Assembly: GCA_018222765.1 (NCBI GenBank)
Contig: JAAEZT010000016.1
Span: 1-64,000, forward strand
Source of the DNA: a bacterium
GTDB taxonomy: Bacteria > Verrucomicrobiota > Verrucomicrobiia > Verrucomicrobiales > Akkermansiaceae
Length of the DNA stretch: 64,000 bases
Reading direction: 5' to 3'
Shown: positions 18,205 to 27,010 of the stretch, one piece after another
How positions within the stretch are numbered: position 1 is the stretch's first letter
Layout: the number at the start of each line of letters is the position of its first letter
Translations under genes and position numbers: made by a program
Notes under the pieces: generated by a model
Told to the model about the DNA's origin: nothing
The model's input: only the letters and a program-made list of their open reading frames with translations
The model's database searches: none

Positions 18205-19056
18205 ATGGAGAAAGATCGTGCGCCGTGGTGGCTTTGGCCGAACTTGTTGAGCATCGATGCTCCGCTCGTTGCCATTGCGTGGGGTTGGATGTTTGCCAAG
18301 GCTTGGGGCGTGGTCAGTGTGCCGTGGCAGCTTTGGGCTACGCTGGGGCTGATGGTTTGGATGATTTATGTCTTGGATCGTCTTGTGGACGTGCGGCGGG
18401 AAGGTCCTGACGCGAACCTTGAGAAACGGCACTTTTTTCATTTTCAAAACCGTAAGTGGCTTTCCCCGTTGATGGCCGCAGTGACTCTTTGGTGTCTTTA
18501 CGTGGGTATGTTTGTCCTCTCCAGAACGGTGGTGATGTATGGGCTTTTTGTCATCGGCTTGGCGGTAGCTTATTTCGCCATGGCCATGACGCAATCGAGA
18601 GAGGAGCACACGGGGATTTTGAAAAATTCCGTTGCCGGGCTGACCTTTGCTTATGGCACCGCGGCGGGAATTCATGCCTATTCACCGGTGGTCTCCTTCG
18701 GGCAAATGATTTTCTCTTGGGAGGTTCTGCTGTTCGCAGGTCTCTGCGCCATTAATATGACGGCGATTGATTTTTGGGAGTTGGAGGGGGAGGACAAGGA
18801 GGATGCCTCGGCCCTACTGGGAATGGGAACCTTAATGGTGGGAGGGGCGGCGATGTTCTTCTCTCTCTGGGCTGATGATTTCAACAAGCCCTTCTTTTAC
18901 GCAATTTTGGTAGGAGCCGGTGGGCTTCATGTCTTGAATCGAATGCACGCGAAATTCGACAAACACGGGCGGCGGTTGTGGGTTGATTTGGTAATTATAG
19001 TGCCGGTGGCGGTTTATTGGGTCTGGGTGAGGTTTGATAATAGTGTTTTGACTTAA
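18205..19056 (+). CDS. Polytopic membrane protein, UbiA-prenyltransferase-like
   Basis: 283 residues with about eight hydrophobic segments. Two acidic patches face the membrane surface: 'YVLDRLVDVRREG' (about 54-66) and 'AIDFWELEGEDKED' (about 187-200). These sit where UbiA-superfamily enzymes have their two Asp-rich magnesium/diphosphate motifs, but neither is a perfect NDxxDxxxD, so the assignment is tentative and a catalytic role is unproven. It follows the M48 gene by 55 bases, and adk follows it by 44. Confidence 0.55.
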   Translation: MEKDRAPWWLWPNLLSIDAPLVAIAWGWMFAKAWGVVSVPWQLWATLGLMVWMIYVLDRLVDVRREGPDANLEKRHFFHFQNRKWLSPLMAAVTLWCLYVGMFVLSRTVVMYGLFVIGLAVAYFAMAMTQSREEHTGILKNSVAGLTFAYGTAAGIHAYSPVVSFGQMIFSWEVLLFAGLCAINMTAIDFWELEGEDKEDASALLGMGTLMVGGAAMFFSLWADDFNKPFFYAILVGAGGLHVLNRMHAKFDKHGRRLWVDLVIIVPVAVYWVWVRFDNSVLT

Positions 19057-19100
19057 TTGGGAGTTGAGCCCGGCCCTGAGATGGCAAAGGATGCGCCCGC

Positions 19101-19736
19101 ATGAGTGACGTCGAAAAAACTGACATTAAACCGGCCATTTTGATTCTGGGAGCTCCGGGCGCAGGTAAAGGAACGCAGGGGATTGTCCTTGGACAAATTC
19201 CTCGATTTTACCATTTCGCCTGTGGGGATGTTTTTCGGCAGTTGGACACCCGGACTGAGTTGGGGCAGAAGTTTGTGGAATTCTCCCGGAAGGGCGAATT
19301 GGTTCCCGACGAACTTACGATTCAGTTGTGGGCCGCTCACATGGATAGCCGGATTAATTCGCACCAGTATAAGCCGGATATTGATATTTTGGTGCTCGAT
19401 GGAATTCCCCGCAATGTCGAGCAGGCCCAGATCCTAGAGAATCATGTGAAGATCCATCACGTCTTTCATTTGAGTTGCCCGGATCGTGATGAGTTGGCTC
19501 GCCGGATGCGGAAACGTGCTCTGAAAGATAATCGGATGGATGACGCCTCGGAAGATGTGATTCAGCGACGAATCAAACTCTACGAGGACGAAACAAAACC
19601 CATTCTCGACTACTATCCAAATGAGATTTGTAGCGAGGTCGATGCGACTCAGTCTCCGGCCAAGGTTCTCTATGACATTCTTGCCCGCCTCCAGACCCTC
19701 GAGGTCTATCAGAAAATTGCCAAGTTGACGGTTTGA
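19101..19736 (+). CDS. adk: Adenylate kinase
   Basis: AMP + ATP to 2 ADP. 211 residues, P-loop GAPGAGKGT (17-25), 'ACGDVFRQL' and 'LDGIPRNVEQAQ' as AMP-binding signatures. The LID region is very short and lacks the Cys4 zinc site, so this is a short-form enzyme. The motif variants (GIPRN for GFPR-T, ACGDVFR for STGDMLR) leave some room for another nucleoside monophosphate kinase. Its TGA overlaps the ATG of fmt. Confidence 0.85.
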   Translation: MSDVEKTDIKPAILILGAPGAGKGTQGIVLGQIPRFYHFACGDVFRQLDTRTELGQKFVEFSRKGELVPDELTIQLWAAHMDSRINSHQYKPDIDILVLDGIPRNVEQAQILENHVKIHHVFHLSCPDRDELARRMRKRALKDNRMDDASEDVIQRRIKLYEDETKPILDYYPNEICSEVDATQSPAKVLYDILARLQTLEVYQKIAKLTV

Positions 19737-20662
19737 TGCGTATTGTCTTCATGGCAACCGGAGAGATTTCCGAAGCGACTTTCTCGGCTCTCTTGAATAG
19801 CGGTCACGAAGTGGCCGGACTGGTGACTCAACCGGATCGCCCGGTGGGCCGAAAGCAGGTCCTCACTGCGCCCGGAGTAAAAGAACTTGCGCAAGAAGAG
19901 GGGATTCCCGTGATACAGCCGGAGTCGGTTCGCGAGGAGGATGCTTTGCAGCAGATTCGAGATTGGGCTCCCGAGGTGATTGTGGTGATGGCCTACGGTC
20001 AAATCCTGTCTCAGGCGCTCATCGAGATCCCGTCGCGGGCGATTATTAATCTTCATGCTTCGCTCCTTCCAAAATACCGTGGAGCAGCGTGTATTCAGGG
20101 AGCATTGCTGAATGGCGACCAGGAAACGGGTTGGAGTGTGACCCACGTCGTGAAGAAGCTGGATTCCGGAAATATCATCTTGCAGCATCCTTTCGAGATC
20201 GCTCCGGAAGAAACGGGAGGCCAATTGCACGGCCGCCTAGCATTGGCCGGACCCGCGGCACTCGAAGACGCTTTGGAACTCTTTACGGAGGGAGATGTTC
20301 CCGGTATTCCGCAGGAAGAGTCGGAAGTGATTTATGTCCCTAAGCTGCTTCGTGAAGACGGGCGGATCGATTGGTCGAAACCAGCCACGGAAATCGAGCG
20401 GATGGTCAGAGCCTTTCATCCTTGGCCGGGGACATTTTCGGAGTTGGGAGGGAAGCGCTTGAAGATTTTTCCTCCCGTGCGGATTTCCGGAAAAAGCGGA
20501 GCTGCCGGAGAATTTCTCGGGCTTCTTGATGGTGGCGTCGAAATCGCCTGCGGGGTGGGAAGTCTCGTTCTGAGCGAGGTTCAACCCGAGGGAAGCCGGA
20601 GAATGTCGAGCGAAGAAGTGGCGCGAGGCCGTCGCGATGTCCTGAATGAAGGACTGAAATAG
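19736..20662 (+). CDS. fmt: Methionyl-tRNA formyltransferase
   Basis: Formylates initiator Met-tRNA from 10-formyltetrahydrofolate. 308 residues. The catalytic residues N105, H107 and D143 are all present in 'INLHASLLPKYRGAACIQG' and 'KKLDSGNI'. The N-terminal formyltransferase domain is followed by the beta-barrel tRNA-binding domain from about 205. A TTG sits directly before the ATG in frame; the ATG at 19736 is taken as the start because it forms the TGATG overlap with adk. Confidence 0.95.
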   Translation: MRIVFMATGEISEATFSALLNSGHEVAGLVTQPDRPVGRKQVLTAPGVKELAQEEGIPVIQPESVREEDALQQIRDWAPEVIVVMAYGQILSQALIEIPSRAIINLHASLLPKYRGAACIQGALLNGDQETGWSVTHVVKKLDSGNIILQHPFEIAPEETGGQLHGRLALAGPAALEDALELFTEGDVPGIPQEESEVIYVPKLLREDGRIDWSKPATEIERMVRAFHPWPGTFSELGGKRLKIFPPVRISGKSGAAGEFLGLLDGGVEIACGVGSLVLSEVQPEGSRRMSSEEVARGRRDVLNEGLK

Positions 20663-20698
20663 CTCGCAATCGGGCGAGACCTTGGACAGCCTTTTGGC

Positions 20699-21229
20699 AT
20701 GAAAACCGTTGTCTCTCTCTGGTTTGCCATGATCGTCGCCAGTCAGGCGATCACTTTGGAAATCTACAAGGTCTTTAGGCCGATTTCCTTGCACGGGACT
20801 GACGTGGCCGAGGAGTTTGAGGGCGAAATTATTCAGGCTAAAGTAATATCACAAACGATGGTGGTGACCGGGGCTCAACCCGAAGGGCTTCTGGCCGCGA
20901 TTTCCGCGCCGCACCGTTTGGTCGGATCTGGTTCGTATCAGCCAGAGGAGGACAACCTTTTGGTTCTCTGTAGCATCGGGATGACTTCAAAATCGGATGG
21001 AAGAAATTTCACCGTGAAGATCGATCTCGCGAAAATGAAGATCCCTACGGAAGTTGAAATTCCCGTGAGAACCGTGCTCAAGTTGGCCATTAGATCGGTC
21101 AAGGAGACGCTTAAGGGATTTCATACTCCCGAGGACGGTCCGATGAGGGTGAAGATTGAGATCGTCGGAACCAACAAGGGGACGGCTCCTTTGCTGGACC
21201 TGTCCGAGAAATTTCGCGTCGGTGAGTAG
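20699..21229 (+). CDS. Exported protein of unknown function
   Basis: 176 residues with a cleavable signal peptide (MKTVVSLWFAMIVASQA). The mature part is a mix of beta strands with a conserved-looking core 'ISAPHRLVGSGSYQPE' and 'NFTVKIDLAKMKIPTE', but I know no family for it. It sits between fmt and pyrH on the same strand, 36 and 50 bases away, so probably in one transcript with these translation and nucleotide genes; that gives no clear hint of its role. Confidence 0.65.
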   Translation: MKTVVSLWFAMIVASQAITLEIYKVFRPISLHGTDVAEEFEGEIIQAKVISQTMVVTGAQPEGLLAAISAPHRLVGSGSYQPEEDNLLVLCSIGMTSKSDGRNFTVKIDLAKMKIPTEVEIPVRTVLKLAIRSVKETLKGFHTPEDGPMRVKIEIVGTNKGTAPLLDLSEKFRVGE

Positions 21230-21279
21230 GGTTTTCCCTTTCCCCGTTGTGATCAGCCTGACAAGATCGGCCTCAGCAT

Positions 21280-22011
21280 ATGAGTGAGCTTAAATCGATC
21301 CGAAATTTCAAACGAGTCGTCCTGAAATTGAGCGGCGAGGCTCTTCGCGCTGCCGGGAGTCACGATAATATTTCTCCTGAGATCGTGGGGCGAATTGCCC
21401 GCGAAATTCACGAAGCTCGTGAGGCCTCCAATGTGGAGCTGGCAATCGTCGTGGGAGGCGGGAATTTTTGGCGTGGAGCAAGCGCTAGTGCGCGGGGCAT
21501 GGACCGGGCGACGGCTGATTACGTCGGGATGTTGGCAACTGTAATGAATGCCCTCGCTCTTCAGGCAGCGCTTGAGCAAGAAGGCGAGGAATGCATCGTT
21601 CATTCCGCCATTCACATGCAAAATGTCGCCGAGCCCTTCATTCGTCGGAAAGCCTCCCGACAGATGTCACGCGGTGCGATCGTCATTTTCGCAGCAGGAA
21701 CCGGCAGTCCTTTTTTCTCAACCGATACCACAGCGGCTCTTCGCGCGAACGAAATGAATGCCGATGTCATCTTCAAGGCAACGATGGTCGATGGTGTTTA
21801 CGATTCCGATCCCAAGAAGAATCCCGAAGCGAAACGCTTTGAAACGGTGAGCTTCCGTCAGTGTATCAGCGAGGAACTGGGAGTCATGGACACAACGGCT
21901 TTCAGCCTATGCATGGATAACGATATTCCCATCATCATCTTTGATCTCGGAAAAGAAGGGAATATCCAAATCGCACTTAATCACGGAGAGATCGGAACGA
22001 TCGTTCACTAA
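21280..22011 (+). CDS. pyrH: UMP kinase PyrH
   Basis: Phosphorylates UMP to UDP; the bacterial amino-acid-kinase-fold enzyme, a hexamer regulated by GTP and UTP. 243 residues. 'RVVLKLSGEAL' is the ATP-binding start, 'VGGGNFWRG' the glycine loop and 'ADVIFKATMVDGVYDSDP' the nucleotide site. It is followed 21 bases later by frr, the canonical pyrH-frr pair. tsf and rpsB, often next to it, are not here. Confidence 0.97.
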   Translation: MSELKSIRNFKRVVLKLSGEALRAAGSHDNISPEIVGRIAREIHEAREASNVELAIVVGGGNFWRGASASARGMDRATADYVGMLATVMNALALQAALEQEGEECIVHSAIHMQNVAEPFIRRKASRQMSRGAIVIFAAGTGSPFFSTDTTAALRANEMNADVIFKATMVDGVYDSDPKKNPEAKRFETVSFRQCISEELGVMDTTAFSLCMDNDIPIIIFDLGKEGNIQIALNHGEIGTIVH

Positions 22012-22032
22012 AAAATTCAAACCACCTATATT

Positions 22033-22590
22033 ATGGAAAACATCAACGATATCGAAGCGGCCATGAAGAAAGCCGTCGAACATACCAACAGCGAATTCAC
22101 CTCCATTCGAACCGGGAAAGCCTCCCCGGCTTTAGTGGAAAATCTCGATGTGCATGTCGCCAGTTACGGCAGCAATATGAAGCTCAAAGGTCTCGCCGTC
22201 ATTACCAGCCCCGAGCCCCGGATGTTGGTCGTGCAGCCCTTCGATCCTTCCACCACCGGAGATATCGACAAGGCCATTCGCGAGAGCAAGCTGGGGCTTA
22301 ATCCCGTCAATGACGGAAACCGTCTTCGTCTTCCGATTCCGGAATTGTCCGAAGAACGTCGTGTCGAATTGGTGAAATCAGTTAAGTCGATGGCCGAAGA
22401 AGGCCGCGTTCGAATTCGTGGTGTTCGCAAGGAAGGCATGGACCTTGGCAAGAAGCAGAAAGCCAACAATGAACTGACCGAAGATGGCCTCCATGACTTT
22501 GAAGGAGAGGTCCAGGATCTCACCAATAAGTATGTTAAAGAAATCGACGACTTGGTGGATGCCAAGGAGAAGGAAGTGATGACCGTTTAG
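22033..22590 (+). CDS. frr: Ribosome recycling factor
   Basis: Splits post-termination ribosomes together with EF-G. 185 residues, the family's usual length. Typical segments: 'FTSIRTGKASPALVENLDV', 'ITSPEPRMLVVQPFD', 'RLRLPIPELSEERRVELV' and 'VRIRGVRKEGMD'. A strong terminator begins 25 bases after the stop, so this ends the adk-to-frr transcript. Confidence 0.97.
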   Translation: MENINDIEAAMKKAVEHTNSEFTSIRTGKASPALVENLDVHVASYGSNMKLKGLAVITSPEPRMLVVQPFDPSTTGDIDKAIRESKLGLNPVNDGNRLRLPIPELSEERRVELVKSVKSMAEEGRVRIRGVRKEGMDLGKKQKANNELTEDGLHDFEGEVQDLTNKYVKEIDDLVDAKEKEVMTV

Positions 22591-22615
22591 GTTGTTGGTT
22601 TTTCGTATTTGAGGG

Positions 22616-22650
22616 AAGGTCTTGTTGAATTCAACAGGGCCTTTTCTATG
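22616..22650 (+). terminator. Rho-independent terminator of frr
   Basis: AAGGTCTTGTTG (22616-22627) pairs along all 12 positions, two of them G-T, with CAACAGGGCCTT (22632-22643) around an AATT loop, followed by a T-rich tail. Confidence 0.85.
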
Positions 22651-22740
22651 TTTTTTCCGTTCGAAACGGATCTCGACCAATTTGGTCTTGTCTGCGATGA
22701 AAAGTTGACCATGGGGAGCAGGAAAGGATAGCGTCAAGCA

Positions 22741-23598
22741 ATGATGAATGAAGCGTTATCAAATTTGAAGAAAGTCCGCCCCGCAATCGCTTTGGCCGCT
22801 CTGGTCGCCATGCCCCTTGCTTCGGCGCACGAGGATCTGTCTAAGCCGGAGATCAAGGTCGAAAAGAAGAAGGATGGGCTCTACATGTATATCGATGGAG
22901 TAAAAGTCCATGAGACGGATACCACGAAGCAACCTCTGCCAAAAGTGGTCACTCCGGGTGCTGCTGTTGGAGCTCCACCATCTGATGCGGTCGTTCTTTT
23001 CGATGGATCGGAGAAATCCTTCAAGGAAAATTGGAGCGATACCAAAGGAGGGGCGAGCAAGTGGAAGATTGTTGACGGTGCCATGGAGTCAGTTCGCGGT
23101 GCGGGCTATATTCAGAGCAAGGCCAAGTTTGGTTCATGTCAGCTTCACATCGAGTGGGCCTCTCCGGCTCAGGTAAAAGGAAACGGACAAGGACGTGGAA
23201 ACAGCGGTGTCTTTTTGATGGGAACCTACGAAGTTCAAGTTCTTGATAGCTTTAAAAACCAAACTTACGCCGACGGACAAGCCGGGGCGCTTTATGGGCG
23301 TTCCAAGCCACTCGTGAATGCTTCCCGGGGTCCAGGTGAATGGCAGAGCTACGATATTATCTTCCACCGTCCGCTTTTTGATAAAGATGGCAAGGTGACC
23401 CGCCGTGCGACATTCACCGTGCTTCACAATGGAATCCTCATTCAGGATCACACTGTCTTGAGCGGGGGGACCGGATGGCAGGGGCCCCATGCGGCTTCCG
23501 AATACAAGGCGCATGCTGATAAACTGCCCATCTCAATGCAGGACCACGGAAACCCGGTTCGATTCCGCAACGTTTGGGTGCGTGAATTGAAGGACTGA
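22741..23598 (+). CDS. Exported DUF1080 protein (3-keto-disaccharide hydrolase family)
   Basis: 285 residues. A signal peptide ends at about ASA (27-29), then a spacer and one DUF1080 domain (PF06439), a concanavalin-like jelly roll. The hallmarks 'DG(S)...W', 'GRGNSGVFLMGTYEVQVLDSF' (written in parts: GRGNSGVF, YEVQVLDS) and 'GPGEWQSYDI' are all present. Members act on 3-keto sugars or bind carbohydrate; they are greatly expanded in Verrucomicrobiota and Planctomycetota. Monocistronic: a terminator lies before it and a convergent tRNA follows. Confidence 0.9.
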   Translation: MMNEALSNLKKVRPAIALAALVAMPLASAHEDLSKPEIKVEKKKDGLYMYIDGVKVHETDTTKQPLPKVVTPGAAVGAPPSDAVVLFDGSEKSFKENWSDTKGGASKWKIVDGAMESVRGAGYIQSKAKFGSCQLHIEWASPAQVKGNGQGRGNSGVFLMGTYEVQVLDSFKNQTYADGQAGALYGRSKPLVNASRGPGEWQSYDIIFHRPLFDKDGKVTRRATFTVLHNGILIQDHTVLSGGTGWQGPHAASEYKAHADKLPISMQDHGNPVRFRNVWVRELKD

Positions 23599-23627
23599 TC
23601 TTCAAACGCCGATCTCTTAGCTGAAAG

Positions 23628-23702
23628 TGGCAGGCTCGCAGGGAGTCGAACCCCGATCTATGGTACCGGAAACCATTGTTCTATCCATTGAACTACGAGC
23701 CC
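23628..23702 (-). tRNA. tRNA-Arg(CCG)
   Basis: A full cloverleaf of 75 bases including an encoded CCA (complement of 23628-23630). Acceptor GGGCTCG/CGAGCCT with a G1-T72 wobble; D stem GTTC/GAAC; anticodon stem ATGGT/ACCAT around the loop TTCCGGT, giving anticodon CCG; T arm CGGGG-TTCGACT-CCCTG. It reads the CGG codon. It is convergent with the DUF1080 gene. Confidence 0.93.
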
Positions 23703-23841
23703 CGCTAAGGTGGACGGAATTTAGTCAGACGCCTAGCCAAGTCAAATCGCAAAGTTCGAGAATCTCACGTTGGATGACCGAGAGGGGAGAGCGTGCGATT
23801 GGGGGTTGCCAACACCGGAGCGATCAGGGAAGCTCTCTGTA

Positions 23842-24618
23842 ATGAGTGATCAGCCATTGAAGGGAAAGACAGCCGTTGTATTTGGAGTCGCTAACAAGCG
23901 AAGCATTGCCTGGGCCATTGCAAAGGCTTGGTCGGACGCGGGAGCAAAGTTGATTTTTAATTACCAGGGTGAGCGCCTGAAAGACAATGTGGAGCAATTG
24001 GCATCGACCTTCGGTGACGATGTGCCGCTTTATCCTTGTGATGTTACGAGCGACGAGGAGATTGATGCCTTTTTTGAAAAGGTGAAGGAACATACCGAGA
24101 CCGTGGACCTCGTATTGCACTCCGTGGCTTTCGCTCCCAAGGAGGCGCTTGAGGGCGATTTCCTTGGGACTAGCCGAGATGCCTTCAAAATCTCTCACGA
24201 TATTAGCGCTTATTCATTGGTGGCTCTTGCTCAGCGTGCAGTGCCAATGATGTCCAACGGGGGAAGTATCGTGGCAATGAGTTATTACGGTGCTGCCAAG
24301 GTGGTGCCCCACTATAACGTCATGGGCGTGGCCAAAGCGAGTTTGGAAGCGTCGACGCGTTACCTTGCGGCCGATCTGGGGTCGAAGAAGATTCGTGTGA
24401 ATTGTATCAGCGCCGGACCAGTGCAAACGCTGGCGGCACGTGGGATCGCCGGATTTGGCTCCATGATCAAGCACTACGAAGAGCACGCGCCGATTGGTCG
24501 CTCTTGCACCACGGACGAACTTGGAGCGACGGGAGTCTTTTTGGCTAGCGATGGTGCGGCCTCGATTACCGGCCAAGTACTCTATGTTGATGGTGGGTAT
24601 GAGATCATGGGAATGTAA
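23842..24618 (+). CDS. fabI: Enoyl-[acyl-carrier-protein] reductase FabI
   Basis: NADH-dependent last step of each fatty-acid elongation cycle. 258 residues from the ATG at 23842. Short-chain dehydrogenase fold with the FabI-type cofactor loop 'VFGVANKRSIAWAIAKA' and the catalytic Y-x6-K (Y158, K165 in 'YNVMGVAKA'), plus an upstream Tyr pair near 148-149. 'TLAARGIAGF' is the substrate-loop signature. An in-frame start at 23770 would overlap non-conserved sequence near the tRNA gene and is rejected. Likely the triclosan-sensitive class, by family knowledge only. Confidence 0.96.
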   Translation: MSDQPLKGKTAVVFGVANKRSIAWAIAKAWSDAGAKLIFNYQGERLKDNVEQLASTFGDDVPLYPCDVTSDEEIDAFFEKVKEHTETVDLVLHSVAFAPKEALEGDFLGTSRDAFKISHDISAYSLVALAQRAVPMMSNGGSIVAMSYYGAAKVVPHYNVMGVAKASLEASTRYLAADLGSKKIRVNCISAGPVQTLAARGIAGFGSMIKHYEEHAPIGRSCTTDELGATGVFLASDGAASITGQVLYVDGGYEIMGM

Positions 24619-24620
24619 AG

Positions 24621-25181
24621 ATGGCTGAGTGGTATTACGGCAAGGAGGGTCAGCAGTATGGTCCCATCGATGAGGCGGCTCTTCGTGCTCGAATCGCGAC
24701 CGGTGAAGTTTCCGGAAGTGATTTGATTTGGACGGAGGCGATGGCCGAGTGGACTCCGCTCAGCAAAGTTTCTCAATTTGGCGGCCCAGCTCCACAAGCC
24801 GGATCAAGTGAGCCCGCTGAGAAATACCTTACAGACGACCCGGCCTCGCCGTATGCTCCTCCGGCTGCGAATCCTGTGGCCCCGATAGTCGGGGGCGAGG
24901 TGCAATTGGCTCCTCCAACCAGTGGGCTGGCGATTGCCAGTATGGTGTGTGGGATTTTGAGTCTCTTTTTCTGCTTTTGCGGCGGGATGTTACTGGGAAT
25001 TCCCGCTGTGATTTGTGGTCATATGGCACTGAAGCAAACTGGTTCAGAGAGCCCGGGGATGCCGCCTCGAATGGGCGGTCGTGGAATGGCCATTGCCGGT
25101 TTAATCATGGGCTATATCGGAATTCTGCTGATCATCTTCGGAATAATCGTGAATGTGGCAGACCTTGCAATGACACGATGA
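24621..25181 (+). CDS. GYF_2 / DUF4190 membrane protein
   Basis: 186 residues. Residues 1-55 form a GYF_2 domain (DUF4339): 'WYYGKEGQQYGPIDEAAL' with the usual W-Y-Y-G-P and later 'W...M.EWTPLS'. A proline-rich linker follows, then a DUF4190 pair of membrane segments (about 104-135 and 155-180) with 'IPAVICGHMAL' between them. Such proteins are common in Verrucomicrobiota with no known role. It lies 2 bases after fabI and overlaps the next gene by ATGA. Confidence 0.88.
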   Translation: MAEWYYGKEGQQYGPIDEAALRARIATGEVSGSDLIWTEAMAEWTPLSKVSQFGGPAPQAGSSEPAEKYLTDDPASPYAPPAANPVAPIVGGEVQLAPPTSGLAIASMVCGILSLFFCFCGGMLLGIPAVICGHMALKQTGSESPGMPPRMGGRGMAIAGLIMGYIGILLIIFGIIVNVADLAMTR

Positions 25182-25606
25182 AAGGGAACGCGCCCCAAGG
25201 TTATTGGCCTCGTTGGGTGTTGGTGGTTCCGTTGATCCTGGTAGGGATGGTTTTGTTTCGCGGTTTTTTGCCACAAGCCAAGGCCATTTTTCCGGCTTGT
25301 TATTTATATACATCAATGGGGATCTATTGCCCAGGATGTGGAGGGACGAGAGCGGCAGAAGCTCTCGTGCACTTCAGATTGGGCGAGGCGATGCGTCAGA
25401 ATGCCTGGGCAGTTTCGGCTTTTTTTCTTGGAGTCCCATTCGTCGGCTTGGCCGCGCTCAGAGCTCGCTTTCCCGGAATGTCCGTCTTTGGCTTTTTTCG
25501 ATGGCGCCCTTGGATGGTCTGGTTCCTGGTGGCAACGATCGGACTTTTTTGGATGCTCCGGAATGTTGCGGCATTTGATTGGCTGGCACCGGTTATTCGC
25601 CCTTGA
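25178..25606 (+). CDS. DUF2752 membrane protein
   Basis: 142 residues with three to four hydrophobic segments and the DUF2752 signature 'YCPGCGGTRAAEALV' (Cys51 and Cys54), a CPxCGxTRA motif facing the membrane. Function unknown in the family. The ATG at 25178 overlaps the previous stop (ATGA). This ends the fabI operon; the next gene converges 4 bases away. Confidence 0.88.
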   Translation: MKGNAPQGYWPRWVLVVPLILVGMVLFRGFLPQAKAIFPACYLYTSMGIYCPGCGGTRAAEALVHFRLGEAMRQNAWAVSAFFLGVPFVGLAALRARFPGMSVFGFFRWRPWMVWFLVATIGLFWMLRNVAAFDWLAPVIRP

Positions 25607-25610
25607 GCGG

Positions 25611-26987
25611 CTACCACTCAAAATTTGAGCCGAAGCGATCGAGATCGGGATCCCAGACGTTGAATTCGATCTTGGAAAAGGCACTGGCATCGAAAGTCGC
25701 TTTGTCGAAGACTTGGGACGACCCATGGAGTGATTTGCCATCAAAAGTGAGGAGGTCCATGGTGATAAAGCCGCCTTCACGGAACCAGGCCCGGACATCT
25801 CCGGCACGCATTCGGGGTTCGGCTTTGGTTTCAAGATCGCCAAGACTGACGGAACTCATTCGCCTGACCGGAAGGTCAATCTCTCCGAGAGAGGTCTTGA
25901 GATACAGTTTGCCTTTTTCAATTTTATCAATGTTTCCTCTAATCGAATCCCCGTTGGCGAGGAGGATTGTTTGACCTTCCATGCCTTGAAAAAGATCTTC
26001 AGTAGCGCTTTTGCTTTTTTCGTCCTCCGCAACAGGGAGGGTTCCGTCCCATTGGGTGATGGAAATTTGGGAAACTTTGATGGGTTGTGAGTTTTGCGGG
26101 ACGAAGTGAAGCCAATCTCCAAAGCCCTTGGTGTCATCCAGATCGGTCCAGGTGCCGAGTAATTCGTTCTCGAGGAAGACGGCAGAAGTTCCCTCCTTGC
26201 GCCGGTCGAGGTAAATTCTAATCGTGGCTTTTTCCCGGTTCCTGAGATTGGTGGTTGTTTTATTGATGAGATCACTCCGTGTATTGTCAGGTCCAGTGCG
26301 GTAGAGTTGGACATACGAACGCCGAACATTCAGGGAATACCCGTTACGCAGGTAATTAGTGTCCGATTTACTCGATAGAAACATGATGTGAAAGTATGCC
26401 GAACTTTTCCACTCCACTTGACAAGAGATCATCGAACGGTCAGGGAGCTGAACTTCGCGGGCGATCCCATCCCGCGTTTTGGAGATCAGGGAGCGGTCGG
26501 CATAGCTCCAGTCCTCTTCAATATCGCCATTGGAGGAAACCCATCCGTCCAGTCCGTTTGGCCCGTCATAGAATGAAGGCGACTGTGGGTAGACGTCCAA
26601 TGCGGTCACCATGGAGCGTTTGAGAGTCAATTCGCCAGCATACCAGGTGTCCAGGGTGATACTCTCATCGTTAAGATTTACCAGTCGTCCCCGGATGGTG
26701 TCCTGACGTTTGCTGTTGAAGTGGTGATTGATGGTCGCGATGGCATAATGGTCGGATTCTGGGGAAGTGGATTCGCCATCGAGAGAGACTTCAATCAAGC
26801 GTTTGGTGTTTAAATTGATCTTCCCAATAAGTGCGGGTGAGGAAAGTTCGATTGTTTTCTGTTTTGAGTCGAAGGATGAGATCGAGCCGGTGATGTTGGT
26901 GCGATCGTCGAAGGTCAGGGTGCTCGATGTTTCGTCTCCAAAGAGAATTCCGGTGGCCAGGATGGCTGATAGGTAAAAATATTTCAC
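25611..26987 (-). CDS. Secreted '2 + jelly-roll + 2' paralogue A
   Basis: 458 residues; GTG start at 26987 and a signal peptide MKYFYLSAILATGILFG. Two short beta modules of about 40 residues (near 25-65 and 85-125), a central lectin/LamG-like domain (about 140-300; 'GPNGLDGW', then 'VEWKSSAYFHIMFLS' and 'IRIYLDRRKEG'), then two more modules ('LANGDSIRGNIDKI' near 340 and a degenerate last one). The modules follow 'L-x-N-G-D-x-I-x-G-x-I'. Clearly homologous to the next two genes, and the last of the operon. Surface carbohydrate or wall binding is an inference from the fold-like pattern. Confidence 0.75.
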   Translation of the reverse strand: MKYFYLSAILATGILFGDETSSTLTFDDRTNITGSISSFDSKQKTIELSSPALIGKINLNTKRLIEVSLDGESTSPESDHYAIATINHHFNSKRQDTIRGRLVNLNDESITLDTWYAGELTLKRSMVTALDVYPQSPSFYDGPNGLDGWVSSNGDIEEDWSYADRSLISKTRDGIAREVQLPDRSMISCQVEWKSSAYFHIMFLSSKSDTNYLRNGYSLNVRRSYVQLYRTGPDNTRSDLINKTTTNLRNREKATIRIYLDRRKEGTSAVFLENELLGTWTDLDDTKGFGDWLHFVPQNSQPIKVSQISITQWDGTLPVAEDEKSKSATEDLFQGMEGQTILLANGDSIRGNIDKIEKGKLYLKTSLGEIDLPVRRMSSVSLGDLETKAEPRMRAGDVRAWFREGGFITMDLLTFDGKSLHGSSQVFDKATFDASAFSKIEFNVWDPDLDRFGSNFEW

Positions 26988-27010
26988 GAGGTCAAATAGA
27001 GTTGGGAATC